A stretch of 64,000 bases of DNA from Paenibacillus terrae (GCF_000943545.1 NZ_JTHP01000033.1:1-64000); one strand, 5' to 3'; counted from the stretch's first letter, positions 40,145 to 49,007 are shown. The notes: generated from the letters alone by a model not told the origin. Numbers and translations: made by a program.

Positions 40145-40906
40145 CTAGCGTAGGTCAGACCTTCTTTTTTGCAAGGCGCGAAAAGCAATTCCCCGCTCAT
40201 CACCCAGCACGAAGGCATGAACCCCTTTTTCCACCCATGCGTTGTATTCCCCGTCCCTGCGTGGAATGGCACAGTACGGAATACCTGCTTCCCGTGAAGC
40301 TTCAAAGACCCGCTGTAGCCCCTCCTGTACAATCGTTGCATCGGTCTGCCACGGCACCCCGTACGATTGGGACAAATCCGCTGCTCCTTCCAGCACCATG
40401 CCAATGCCCGGTACAGACAAAATATCCGCAACGCGCTCGACACCCAATCCGCTCTCAATCATGGGCACCAGCATAATCTGTTCATTGGCCTGATTCATGT
40501 AGTCCACCAGATTTCCTTTGCCAAATGCGGCAGGTCTGCCGCTGTTCAGGCTTCGCTTGCCCTCCGGGCTGTATTTAGCAGCCTGAACCAGCATCTCCAT
40601 CTGCTCCCTGCTCTCCACATGCGGAACGACAATTCCCTGTGCTCCGCTATCCAGCACACGCAATATTTCCTTGGCATCGACCTCGGGCACACGCACCAAG
40701 GGCGTGATTTGTGCGGCTTCCGCAGCACGGATCATATGCTCCACCGTCTCGGGATTGACCATGACATGCTCCATATCAATGATCACAAAATCATATCCGG
40801 CATGTCCGATCATTTCGACCGTAAGCGCCGCCGGAATGGAAGCGATGAGGCCAACGACCTCCTGTCCTGTCCGCAGCTTCTCCTGAAGCCGATTTACAGT
40901 CAACAT
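40145..40906 (-). CDS. HpcH/HpaI-fold protein, SbnG-like citrate synthase
   Basis: 253 residues. It has the metal and pyruvate/oxaloacetate site pattern of the family: VIIDMEHVMVNPE, MIRAAEAAQITPLVRVPE, GAQGIVVPHVES and LVPMIESGLGVERV. In staphylococci SbnG is a divergent member that makes citrate from oxaloacetate and acetyl-CoA for the siderophore, bypassing the repressed TCA cycle. The location inside NIS synthetase genes supports that role rather than aldol cleavage. The start overlaps the end of the upstream synthetase gene by 7 bases. Confidence 0.87.
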   Translation of the reverse strand: MLTVNRLQEKLRTGQEVVGLIASIPAALTVEMIGHAGYDFVIIDMEHVMVNPETVEHMIRAAEAAQITPLVRVPEVDAKEILRVLDSGAQGIVVPHVESREQMEMLVQAAKYSPEGKRSLNSGRPAAFGKGNLVDYMNQANEQIMLVPMIESGLGVERVADILSVPGIGMVLEGAADLSQSYGVPWQTDATIVQEGLQRVFEASREAGIPYCAIPRRDGEYNAWVEKGVHAFVLGDERGIAFRALQKRRSDLR

Positions 40907-42789
40907 GTCGGCTCCCGGTGCACATACAGCGGGTTCATTCCCGGCTTGAAATGAAGGTCCTCATCCCCAAGCAGACGTCTTTTCATCAATTCTTCAATCT
41001 GTACGGTCGGGGCAAACAAATCAAATAGACGGAATCGCTTCTTATGCTGAGGATGCTGGCGCTGATAATCATGAATGACCTGTGCAGACATCTCCCAAAA
41101 ACGCTGCTCGTCTAGCTGATAATGTTCGGCCAGGAACATCGCCAGCTCGGCGGCTGCAATAAAGAAAAAAGCATCGTAAGAAAAGTCGCGTACATCGTCC
41201 GGGTTGCTCGTTTTAATAAACGAATTGCGGTTAATCCGGGCATGACTTGGCGGCTCAGGATGAAGATCGGGGCATTTCTCCGGCTCTGTCAGATGCTTCA
41301 CAGAAAACCGGACACCATCATGAAAATCCTTAAGCGCCACCCGTGTTGGTTGCCCGTTCCGGTGGATCAAAATGATATTCTGACCGTGGGATTCCATGCC
41401 AATTCCATGCGCATACAGCATATGAATAATCGGCGATATCGTGGCCTCCAGCACACGCCGGGTCCATTCCTCTACGCCGAATTGCTGTACCCACGGATCA
41501 ATAAGCGGTACCCCGTTTTTTTGCACATAACATATTCCGTTAAAAGGAATCGCATCCTCATCCGGCTGCAAATAGCCATGGATGCTTTCCCGCCAGACCG
41601 TCCCCAATGAGCCGTAGGTTTTCGCCTGACGATATTCGGGAAGCTGCTCATAGTCATACGTGATACCCAAAACCTCACGCAAAACAAAGAATCCCTGCTG
41701 TGCGGCATATTCATCGTGCTCCAGTAACCCATGCAGCCAGTCCGTGATAAGCGCTCCGTTCAGCACCGTATGCCCAGCCATGATCCGGCTGGTCGAGGTA
41801 TTCGTAATGCTGAGCGAAAGCTTCACATACGCGTGCTCCGGTGTCGTTCGGTTGGACAATGTGCGGATCGACTGCTGCGCCTGGTACACATCGCTCGCTT
41901 CACCGAGCCACACGATCCGCTGATTTGCCAGCTCTTGATGAAACCGGGGCAAAATGACCTGCTGCCATTGCCACGGGTGGACAGGCATGAAGCGATAGGC
42001 CTCCGGTTGCTGACCGTAGCTGGTTAACAAGGCTTGGAAGCGTGCGACTTCGCTTTCTCCCAGCTCTTGGCGAATAAATGCTTCATACTCAATCGCCTGC
42101 GACTGCCCTGCCCGACTATGGCTCTTGGCGATAGCCAGCCAAACAGGGTGGAGCGGCTGCTTGAACTCGGGACCATACAGTTCATTATCTGCCAGCGTAA
42201 AGCCGATTCTGGATTTGTAGCATGGATGGTAGGGATGCCCGTCTCCCAAATTGCCTTCCAGCTCATCATATCGACGCTGTTCATCCGCCAGAAATGGCGC
42301 TGTGAAAGAGGTTTGCGCCTGTACATCCTTGAGTAGAGTTTGCTCCAATTCCTCGATGAAGCGCTGAAGTCGTTCACCCTGCTGTGCGGCGCTGAGGACT
42401 TCATTTGCAAAATCCGCCAGCGTGGCTGTCGTCTCGCTTCCGTCTGTCCCCACTCGTATGATTGGAACAGGAACCAGCCGAATGCGCCCAAAGCTGTTCA
42501 TCTGTTTTCCGACAGAACGGTATTGGACGGTGCGATCTGTAATGTCTTTGCCGGACAATATAAAATATGGTTCGCCGTTATTCACGGAATCGCTATGCGT
42601 GTCATAGGGCAAAATTTCTTCATACAGCAATGCCTGAATCAGTTGACGGATAATACGCTGCTCTACCTGCGTAAAGGTATCCGAGCGGAGCGCCTGAATA
42701 AAGCGTTGAGTGGTCGAAGCGTTGCTGGCGGGAGCTGTAGAAAGGCTGCTTGTGGAAAAGTTATGGTCCGAAATATTAGTTACAGACAT
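40900..42789 (-). CDS. IucA/IucC-family NIS siderophore synthetase (SbnF-like position)
   Basis: 629 residues. NIS synthetase landmarks are present: GHPYHPCYKSRIGFTLADN, PVHPWQWQQVILPRF, RTLSNRTTPEHAYVKLSLS, GMESHGQNIILIHRNG and ALKDFHDGVRFS. It overlaps the gene before it by 10 bases and the next by 7, so the whole run is translationally coupled. By order it corresponds to SbnF, which adds a second amine to the citrate backbone. This is inference from synteny. Confidence 0.9.
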   Translation of the reverse strand: MSVTNISDHNFSTSSLSTAPASNASTTQRFIQALRSDTFTQVEQRIIRQLIQALLYEEILPYDTHSDSVNNGEPYFILSGKDITDRTVQYRSVGKQMNSFGRIRLVPVPIIRVGTDGSETTATLADFANEVLSAAQQGERLQRFIEELEQTLLKDVQAQTSFTAPFLADEQRRYDELEGNLGDGHPYHPCYKSRIGFTLADNELYGPEFKQPLHPVWLAIAKSHSRAGQSQAIEYEAFIRQELGESEVARFQALLTSYGQQPEAYRFMPVHPWQWQQVILPRFHQELANQRIVWLGEASDVYQAQQSIRTLSNRTTPEHAYVKLSLSITNTSTSRIMAGHTVLNGALITDWLHGLLEHDEYAAQQGFFVLREVLGITYDYEQLPEYRQAKTYGSLGTVWRESIHGYLQPDEDAIPFNGICYVQKNGVPLIDPWVQQFGVEEWTRRVLEATISPIIHMLYAHGIGMESHGQNIILIHRNGQPTRVALKDFHDGVRFSVKHLTEPEKCPDLHPEPPSHARINRNSFIKTSNPDDVRDFSYDAFFFIAAAELAMFLAEHYQLDEQRFWEMSAQVIHDYQRQHPQHKKRFRLFDLFAPTVQIEELMKRRLLGDEDLHFKPGMNPLYVHREPTC

Positions 42790-44741
42790 GAAGTCACCTC
42801 ACGAAAATGAATTGGATTAGGGATCGGGATAAACGAAGGCGCATCCCCTCTGGATTGAAAGCAGCTTGTAAAATTGGCTTTGGCAGGCAGTGTAGGTGCG
42901 GTCAATAAATCCTGGATATAGGCGGCTAGACGGGGGCAAGAACCAGCATCTTGTTTCCGTAATTGCTCCAATACCTTGCGTACCACCCTCCAACACTCCT
43001 GCTCACTATGCTGATCATGAACCGCAAGGGCATGAATCAATGCCCCCAAATGATTAACAAAGAAATAATAACGGGTACGCATCCACGGCTCTTCTGCGCC
43101 GTACAATACGGGACTGTCCTCAGCAATCAGTGAACCCACCCATCCGGCTGCCTCGGCCTGTTCACGCACAATACTTACGCCCTCCAAATCCCGCACATAG
43201 TAGCATTCCGGCCATCCGTCCTGTAGGGATAGAAGCGAATTTTGTACATGGGCTTCGAAGGCGATACCTTTCACCGCAAGCAAACGCAGCATAGGCACCA
43301 TGGATATGTGAAGATACCGCTCCAGCCAAGCTAACAGGTCAGGTCGTTCTCCGTTTTTACTCGGGTAATTGTCCCGAATCACCCCGATAAGCCGCGGCTC
43401 CTGTTCACCCGGCGACGACTCCAGCAAGGAAGCCACTACATAGGTAGATTCAGGGTTCAGGTCCATCGGTCGATAAAGAACCGTAAACTGGTCAGACAAT
43501 TGCTCCAGCTCGTGAATCGTCGCTGTTTCTCGTTCTGTTGCTGCCGGACTATACTCATGTCCTGCGTCATACTTTGCATCACTCGTGGTGACCTGTGAAA
43601 GCCCTGCATCCTTAGCAGACTCTGGATTCTCCGTTCGCTTCGCTACCTCATTCGGCTGGAAGCATACGCGGCTGTATCCCGTTTCTGTCAGCACCTTGAA
43701 GGACTCGGATTGGATATGGGACGACCAGTCGGCTGAAAGCTCATGAATGACCTTTGCAGCATCCAAAGTACGCCGAGCCTGCTCCTGTGTATTGTCACGC
43801 ACAAGATTGGTAATCCGCACATGGAGCGGCAGCTTATAGCCGTTTCCGGTTTTCAAATCCCATACTGTTCGTATCGAAGAAGTCGGATAAATGACAGGAC
43901 CTAGCGCGCCCAATGGAATCAAAACCCGCTGACGCATCAAACTTTGAATGTGAGATTGCCGCAACACCCGCTCGGCCTGCCATGGATGCATGGGCAAAAT
44001 GCGATATCGCGCCAACTCCTCTCCCCATTGACGCCGAGCATGGAGCCGCACAGACGGGTCAATGGCATCCCTGCGATGCTCTTCACCAATCCATTCCTCC
44101 TGCACGTTATCCTCATGAACCGCGAAATAATACAGCGGAAACGCCGCCCCCATCTCGGGACTGTATAACGGAAGCTCATAATCGGCAAAACCCTCCGTGC
44201 TTTTCGGAAAAGGATGAAAAGGGTGTCCGATCAGCAAAGACTGCTCCGAACGTACATACGTCAGGTGGGCTTCTGTACTTGAGAAAGACTTTGGCTTGCT
44301 CTCGCCTGTAATCTTCGTATGGTGATCCATAAAGAGCGTCATTTTGTGCACACTGTTACGAATACGCTGTTTCATCTTTTGCTGCTCTGCTTCCCTTTGC
44401 TCGGGCTTGGCGTGATAGCTCATCTCATCCAGCAGCCTTTGTATAACTCCATCCATCTTTAGGGGCCTGTGAGTCCCACCTTCTTCTGCCTCGTACCAAG
44501 CACTCCCATACACATGTTGGCCAGTTGCAGAGAAATGGTGTAGAGTTCCTGTAATTTTCAGCCCGATTTGGGGCAGAATCACCCTTATTTCCGATGCTTC
44601 CGTATTCATTCTCGGGTCAAATTGTTGTGTTTCCCGCAGATAGCTGTTGACCAAGGCCCGCAGTGTCGCTTGCTCCGCCCAGATCCTGCTTTTGGACAGC
44701 TCTCCAGCGATAGTGGAAACCTCCGTTGATTGTGTCAGCAT
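42780..44741 (-). CDS. IucA/IucC-family NIS siderophore synthetase (SbnE-like position)
   Basis: 653 residues from ATG 44741; the frame extends to 44834 but that overlaps the MFS gene and lacks conserved sequence. It has LIGHPFHPFPKSTEGF, PMHPWQAERVL, SSIRTVWDLKTGNGYKLPL, AFEAHVQNSLLSLQDG and YYVRDLEG. By order it corresponds to SbnE, which performs the first citrate-amine condensation. The stretch around residues 395-430 is a variable Ser/Thr/Glu/Ala-rich insertion. The three synthetases of the locus are clearly different from each other, so they are not recent duplicates. Confidence 0.88.
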   Translation of the reverse strand: MLTQSTEVSTIAGELSKSRIWAEQATLRALVNSYLRETQQFDPRMNTEASEIRVILPQIGLKITGTLHHFSATGQHVYGSAWYEAEEGGTHRPLKMDGVIQRLLDEMSYHAKPEQREAEQQKMKQRIRNSVHKMTLFMDHHTKITGESKPKSFSSTEAHLTYVRSEQSLLIGHPFHPFPKSTEGFADYELPLYSPEMGAAFPLYYFAVHEDNVQEEWIGEEHRRDAIDPSVRLHARRQWGEELARYRILPMHPWQAERVLRQSHIQSLMRQRVLIPLGALGPVIYPTSSIRTVWDLKTGNGYKLPLHVRITNLVRDNTQEQARRTLDAAKVIHELSADWSSHIQSESFKVLTETGYSRVCFQPNEVAKRTENPESAKDAGLSQVTTSDAKYDAGHEYSPAATERETATIHELEQLSDQFTVLYRPMDLNPESTYVVASLLESSPGEQEPRLIGVIRDNYPSKNGERPDLLAWLERYLHISMVPMLRLLAVKGIAFEAHVQNSLLSLQDGWPECYYVRDLEGVSIVREQAEAAGWVGSLIAEDSPVLYGAEEPWMRTRYYFFVNHLGALIHALAVHDQHSEQECWRVVRKVLEQLRKQDAGSCPRLAAYIQDLLTAPTLPAKANFTSCFQSRGDAPSFIPIPNPIHFREVTSCL

Positions 44742-44766
44742 GTATACTCTTTCTCTCCCTTCCTGT

Positions 44767-46236
44767 TCAAACCTTGGGTGTAGCCGCAGACGCTTTCGCT
44801 TCCGGGGTATCACTGGATGTACGACGCGCTCCATTTTTACGAAGGAAGTCAGGCGTCTTCAGGAAAAAAGCGGCGGGAATCGTGAGTAAAATCAATATAC
44901 TCATCCCGATAAAGCCTTCCCTGATCGCTTGCAGCGTTCCTGTTTCCACCGAATAGCCCCCCGCCAGAAGCTGAGCCTTGCGAACTTCAAAATAAATCGA
45001 AATCACAACCATTCCAAGCGAAGAGGTCAGTCTGCGCATCACATTATTCATTGCCGAGCCTTGGGCTACCAGTTCATCGGGAATCGCATTCAGCCCGGCC
45101 GTTGTGGCAGGCATATTCGACAGACCCAGCCCAATTCCCCGCAGCATCATGAGGACGAAGATCGTCCACAGCGGTGAATTCATCTGGAGCATACCGAGCA
45201 TCGCCGTAGCGGCACATGTGATGATAAGTCCCGTGCTGATCATTCCTTTTGGCCCTTTGCGATCTAATTGCTTGCCCGCTATCGTGACAAACCACCCTGT
45301 ACATATAGCGGAGGGCAAAAACACAAATCCTGTCATCATGGCGTCATAGCCATACACATTTTGAACCAGCATCGGAACCAGAAAAATGCTGCCGAACATC
45401 GCAATCGCCTGTACACTCGCCACGATGACGCTTAAGCTGTAGGTCGGTATTTTGAAAATTTGCACATTCAGCAGCGGCTGTTTCTTCACCAGCTCCATTC
45501 GCACGAACAGAACCAGCAAAACCGCGCCTGCAAGGAACAGCAGAATATGCAGCGGGGCAATCAGATCCGCAGTTGTCGTTGTTCTGCCCAGCGCAAACAG
45601 AATGAACCCCACACCCAACGTGACCGTTATAAATCCGCTGCTGTCAAAGGTACGCGACGGATTGCTACGTGCAGCTGTTAAATAACGCATCCCCAGCAGC
45701 AATCCCAGCAGTCCGGTTGGCACATTAATGAGGAAAAGCACCTGCCAGCTGCTTAGAGACAGCACGATTCCTCCCACCGTAGGCCCGAGCATCGGAGCCG
45801 CCATAATCGCAATCCCCCAGATTCCCGTCACCTTGCCGCGTTCCTCCTTGGGAAAGGCTTCAAAAATCAGCGCCAGCGATAACGGAATCATCAGCCCACC
45901 TGCCATCCCTTGCAGTCCCCGACAGAGGATGACAGTGGTAAGCCCCCACGATAACGAGCCGAGCAAGGAACCTGTGACAAAGAGCGCAAGTCCGCTCAGA
46001 TATACTTTCTTTTTTCCAAAACGATCTGCCAGATACCCGGTTAAAGGCATCGTCATACCCATCGTGATTAGAAAAATAGTGATGAGCCAGCTCGCCGTAG
46101 CAGCGTTCGTATGAAATACTTTAATGAAGGACGGAATCGCCGGGTTGAGCGAACTGTTATTCAGCAAAACCGTAAAGGTGCCGAGCATCACCGTGATGAC
46201 GACCTTCCACCGCTCGGGCACAGCACGTATGTTCAT
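44767..46236 (-). CDS. MFS exporter (DHA2 type), probable siderophore efflux pump (SbnD-like)
   Basis: 489 residues, probably 14 membrane helices. It has the MFS motif A region GYLADRFGKKKVYLSGL and motif C GPTVGGIVLS (ALGPTVGG type). A GTG three bases upstream is an alternative start. Only a weak binding site is seen, perhaps because the deletion in the aminotransferase gene lies just upstream. SbnD exports staphyloferrin B from the same position in its operon. Confidence 0.87.
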   Translation of the reverse strand: MNIRAVPERWKVVITVMLGTFTVLLNNSSLNPAIPSFIKVFHTNAATASWLITIFLITMGMTMPLTGYLADRFGKKKVYLSGLALFVTGSLLGSLSWGLTTVILCRGLQGMAGGLMIPLSLALIFEAFPKEERGKVTGIWGIAIMAAPMLGPTVGGIVLSLSSWQVLFLINVPTGLLGLLLGMRYLTAARSNPSRTFDSSGFITVTLGVGFILFALGRTTTTADLIAPLHILLFLAGAVLLVLFVRMELVKKQPLLNVQIFKIPTYSLSVIVASVQAIAMFGSIFLVPMLVQNVYGYDAMMTGFVFLPSAICTGWFVTIAGKQLDRKGPKGMISTGLIITCAATAMLGMLQMNSPLWTIFVLMMLRGIGLGLSNMPATTAGLNAIPDELVAQGSAMNNVMRRLTSSLGMVVISIYFEVRKAQLLAGGYSVETGTLQAIREGFIGMSILILLTIPAAFFLKTPDFLRKNGARRTSSDTPEAKASAATPKV

Positions 46237-46248
46237 CACTGGGCCTGC

Positions 46249-46724
46249 TTAACCATGACCGTGCTGCAACCCGACATAGGCCACATGCACCGCTTCATTA
46301 AAAATGAGGAAAATGCCGTCGATTTGGCGCTCCGTCACAATCAGCGGCGGTAAAAAGCGCATCACGGCGGAATGTCTTCCCCCCACCTCCAATATGAGTC
46401 CACGTTTCAGGCATTCCTGCTGTATTCGAGAGGCCCGCTGCTTATGGGCCGGATGATGTCCCAACTGATCTACAGGCTGTCGGTCATCCACAATTTCCAC
46501 CCCGATCATAAGCCCCCGGCCAGGCAATTGTAATAAATTTTTCCATCCACATCCTTGATATGAATGCCCTCTGCTTCGGCGATGGCAATGGGGATACGGC
46601 GGGGGTAGGATCTGGCATTGGATTCCCGTGCAGCCCGGCTCTCCAGATAACGGGTGTTTTGCGAGATAGCAGTAGTAGATTTTGGCAACTCGATCGCTCC
46701 TTTGATATTGATAATCATTTTCAA
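46249..46724 (-). pseudogene. 2,4-diaminobutyrate aminotransferase, internally deleted
   Basis: The N-terminal part is RESNARSYPRRIPIAIAEAEG and VDGKIYYNCLAGG, typical of class III DABA aminotransferases (RhbA/Dat/EctB). A stop comes at once (46506), but the overlapping frame continues as GRGLMIGVEIVDD, HHPAHKQRASRIQQECLKRG and GRHSAVMRFLPPLIVTERQID, the last 90 residues of the same enzyme. About 290 residues in between, including the PLP-binding Lys, are gone. Two starts are possible: TTG 46724 behind AAGGAGG, or TTG 46688 behind AAAGGAG; the latter fits better if the TATAAT at 46745-46740 is the -10. The enzyme would have made DAB (and alpha-ketoglutarate) from aspartate semialdehyde and glutamate as a siderophore precursor. 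Confidence 0.85.
46704..46722 (-). promoter_or_regulatory. Fur box at the head of the siderophore biosynthesis operon
   Basis: GATATTGATAATCATTTTC (plus-strand reading) matches 16 of 19 Fur consensus positions. It lies just downstream of a TATAAT at 46745-46740, so bound Fur would block initiation. It controls the aminotransferase remnant and, through read-through, the MFS and synthetase genes. Confidence 0.82.
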
Positions 46725-46822
46725 TTAATTCACCTCCTTATTATATGGAATAAATATCCTGATTCCATGGACATTTCAGACCGGAATTTGGACAAAAACT
46801 GCTTTTAATTCCTAAAATAGAA

Positions 46823-46870
46823 TAAAAAAACCACACTAAAAATCGTCATTTCGACCATTTTCACTGTGGT
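46823..46870 (-). terminator. Minus-strand terminator upstream of the siderophore operon
   Basis: On the minus strand ACCACAGTGAAAATGGTCG pairs, with a few mismatches, with the segment ending AGTGTGGT, followed by seven T. It ends transcripts arriving from the decayed genes at 46911-47883. Confidence 0.7.
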
Positions 46871-46910
46871 TCTTTGGCACTTCATAAGGCTGATGGATGT
46901 CGATCCTATA

Positions 46911-47050
46911 TTATCGGACCAGCACTTCCAGCCGGCTCTGATCATCCCCGTTGTTTGGCCATGGAAAGCGCGCCGAGCACTACCTTTCGGGCACATCCCT
47001 TTCCCCTGTAGCTGCATCGGTTTGAATGCCTAATTCACACTCCTGACCTA
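46911..47050 (-). other. Short decayed reading frame, unrecognised
   Basis: One minus-strand frame reads ELGIQTDAATGERDVPER, a TAG, then CSARFPWPNNGDDQSRLEVL and a TAA at 46911, which directly precedes the terminator at 46823-46870. A weak AGGAG lies upstream. It may be the remains of a small gene. I cannot identify it. Nothing else is visible in 46725-47082. Confidence 0.25.
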
Positions 47051-47082
47051 CACTTGGTTTATACGTGCTTGACTGGTTCTTT

Positions 47083-47883
47083 TTACGCCCTAATATTGTT
47101 CTGCCCCATATGCTGCTTTAGCCAGTGCGCTGTTCGTTCCGGTTGCGAGATTGGAAAATGATGGGCTGCCGGAATATACAGAGTGTGCAAGCTATGAAAT
47201 TGTTCAGGCAGCTTATAGATCTGATCCTTCACCCCCCACTGAATCGAAACCTTCTCCTTGTATATTGTCTCGAATATCTCCGGGGCCAACTGGAAGCTAT
47301 CGGACTTTGTTAACATTGCCAGCGTTTCCGCAGTCGTCTTTCTTACGCGCGGGGAACGCATTTCTTCAAGAACATACGTAACGTATGCTGGCGGATATCT
47401 CCCAAGCTCTCATAACATGTCTGCAAAAGCAATTGCTTTTGCAAGCCTGGCTCGCTGATCCTGCCCAGCACACTCTCCGTAATTCGTGCACTCCTATATC
47501 TAGGTGGAGCGGTATGCAATACAGGCTGCAACAGATGCAGCCAAAGTTAGCATTTCTTCTGCCGCTTGTAGAAAAGCCGCCCTCGCTTCCTCCTCTCCCA
47601 GCAAAATATCCATCGGACCTCCTGCGTGAATCACCACATCTGCGGTCTCAACCCGCTTTCTGTCAGAAGGATTCAGCCTCAAAGCGGGTATGCTTAAATC
47701 ACCAATAACCGGCGTTAATTTCCCGGTATGCCACACTGTCTCCAAACCCATCTGCCTGCACATTCGTTCCCACTTCTGCTGCGAACGAACAAGGACGGTA
47801 ATGGTATGTTCCTCCCTGGAAAGCTGTCGTAGCGTATGCATTCCAATAAACCCTGTGCCACCCGTGATGAAAATATGTGCCAT
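47083..47883 (-). pseudogene. SDR oxidoreductase / alpha-beta hydrolase gene, broken
   Basis: The N-terminal 125 residues (ATG 47883) are an extended SDR domain: Rossmann motif ITGGTGFIGMHTLRQL, then VIGDLS and ADVVIHAGG. This frame ends at 47500 in mid-domain. Further on, hydrolase-like sequence appears in shifted frames: ITESVLGRISEPGLQKQLLL, then IQWGVKDQIYKLPEQFHSL and IPAAHHFPISQPER, whose Asp and His fit an alpha/beta-hydrolase catalytic end. It was apparently a fused or two-domain reductase-hydrolase. At least two frame changes and a large internal deletion are needed. The TetR gene next to it shares an operator motif. Confidence 0.65.
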
Positions 47884-47908
47884 GAATATAGCCTGCCTTC
47901 TATATTTT

Positions 47909-47926
47909 TAGTACCAATCAGTGCTA
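47909..47926. promoter_or_regulatory. TetR operator upstream of the SDR-hydrolase remnant
   Basis: TAGTAC-N6-GTGCTA, an imperfect palindrome. The same half-sites with the same six-base spacer recur at 48529-48546 over the promoter of the neighbouring TetR gene. Confidence 0.6.
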
Positions 47927-47943
47927 GTGATGATTAAAAAAAA

Positions 47944-48525
47944 TCACTTTAGCAGAAACGCTAAAGTAAATTTTAAATTTTCTAGTATGCTCGGGTCCTG
48001 GCTTGCATGTTGCAGAAAAAGTGCCCCCTCAATGGCCGAGACGATGAATTGGGCAGTCGACCTGGCAGGGAGTTCAGTCTGAATCTCTGATTTCTTCATT
48101 CCCTCGTTCAGCAACATCTCTACGGTGGTGATTTGGCTTTGGAAAAATTGGCTAACTTTATCCCGAAACAAGGGATTACCCTGGGGCATCTGCGTATAAA
48201 GAGTAATAAATGGACAGCCGCCCAAACAATCTGTCTCTTGTTGTGTCAGCAGTTGAAGAAGGATTTCAAATCGTTCCTGAACAGACTGATCCTTACGCGA
48301 AACAACCTCATAAATCATCTCGTTATATGTTTGAATCAGTTGATCCAGAATGGCTGAAAGCAACTCTTCCTTACTTTTAAAATAGTAGTAAATGTTCGTT
48401 TTGGATACGTTGCTTACAGCCACGATTTCATCCATACTTGTCGTATGATAGCCTTGGGTCAGGAACAATGAAGTGGCAGTGTGCAGAACAACATCCCGAT
48501 TCGTCGTTTTATTTTTTTTCATCAT
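47944..48525 (-). CDS. TetR/AcrR-family repressor
   Basis: 193 residues from ATG 48525. The N-terminal helix-turn-helix is GYHTTSMDEIVAVSNVSKTN then IYYYFKSKEELL, and a ligand domain with LGGCPFITLYTQMPQGNP follows. It probably represses itself and the SDR-hydrolase unit downstream, as both carry TAGTAC-N6-GTGCTA. A near-perfect promoter (TTGACA-17-TATAGT) puts the transcription start almost at the ATG, so the message may be leaderless; no ribosome binding site is seen. A GTG at 48534 is an alternative but would overlap the -10 box. Confidence 0.87.
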   Translation of the reverse strand: MMKKNKTTNRDVVLHTATSLFLTQGYHTTSMDEIVAVSNVSKTNIYYYFKSKEELLSAILDQLIQTYNEMIYEVVSRKDQSVQERFEILLQLLTQQETDCLGGCPFITLYTQMPQGNPLFRDKVSQFFQSQITTVEMLLNEGMKKSEIQTELPARSTAQFIVSAIEGALFLQHASQDPSILENLKFTLAFLLK

Positions 48526-48528
48526 ATT

Positions 48529-48546
48529 TAGCACTATACGGTACTA
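48529..48546. promoter_or_regulatory. TetR operator over its own promoter
   Basis: Read on the minus strand it is TAGTAC-N6-GTGCTA, identical in both half-sites and spacing to the site at 47909-47926. It covers the -10 hexamer of the TetR promoter. Confidence 0.65.
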
Positions 48547-48561
48547 ATACATGCTTGTCAA
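48533..48561 (-). promoter_or_regulatory. Sigma-A promoter of the TetR gene
   Basis: Minus-strand TTGACA at 48561-48556 and TATAGT at 48538-48533 with a 17-base spacer. It lies inside the end of the truncated cupin frame. Confidence 0.7.
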
Positions 48562-48768
48562 ACTTCGTTCACCATCCACTTCAAGTATGGCTGTACCTGA
48601 TAAAATAAAGAAGAATTGGCGTGCATGATGGTGATAATGTCTGACCTCGTGTGTATTCCCGGGCATACGCTCATGAATAATACTCAAATCTTTATTTTTC
48701 ACCAAACGCCAACCATCACATTGATCTCCCCATATGTAATGTTCGGCATTGTTTTTACTTATTTTCAA
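48544..48768 (-). pseudogene. Cupin-domain protein, C-terminally truncated
   Basis: 74 residues from TTG 48768 behind AAGGAGG. It has the first cupin motif, EVRHYHHHARQFFFILSGTA, with the metal-binding His residues, but stops right after VDGERSL. Typical single-domain cupins of this kind run to about 115 residues and include the second motif with another His. The missing second half is replaced by the promoter of the TetR gene. It is probably a remnant. From 48769 to 49007 I see no gene. Confidence 0.65.
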
Positions 48769-49007
48769 CTGAACCCCTCCTTTTGCGATTACTGATTCAT
48801 TTTAAGCCTGTATTCCTACGGCTACAATCTTATTTTCATCCAACAGGACGAACGAAAAATAGTCCGACTTACCCTGACTATTTTTTAAAATCAGCATTTT
48901 GCATCATTCGATTCCCAACGCTCGAAAGTACAATAGATAGACGAACTAAACCGTTTCGATCTCTATATTGCTGATTTGTAATCGCTCTTGGGATTGTTGC
49001 AAAATGC

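Noticed and set aside
42780..44741. Possible duplication between adjacent IucA/IucC genes
   Set aside because: The three synthetases share only family motifs; the rest differs strongly, so no recent duplication.
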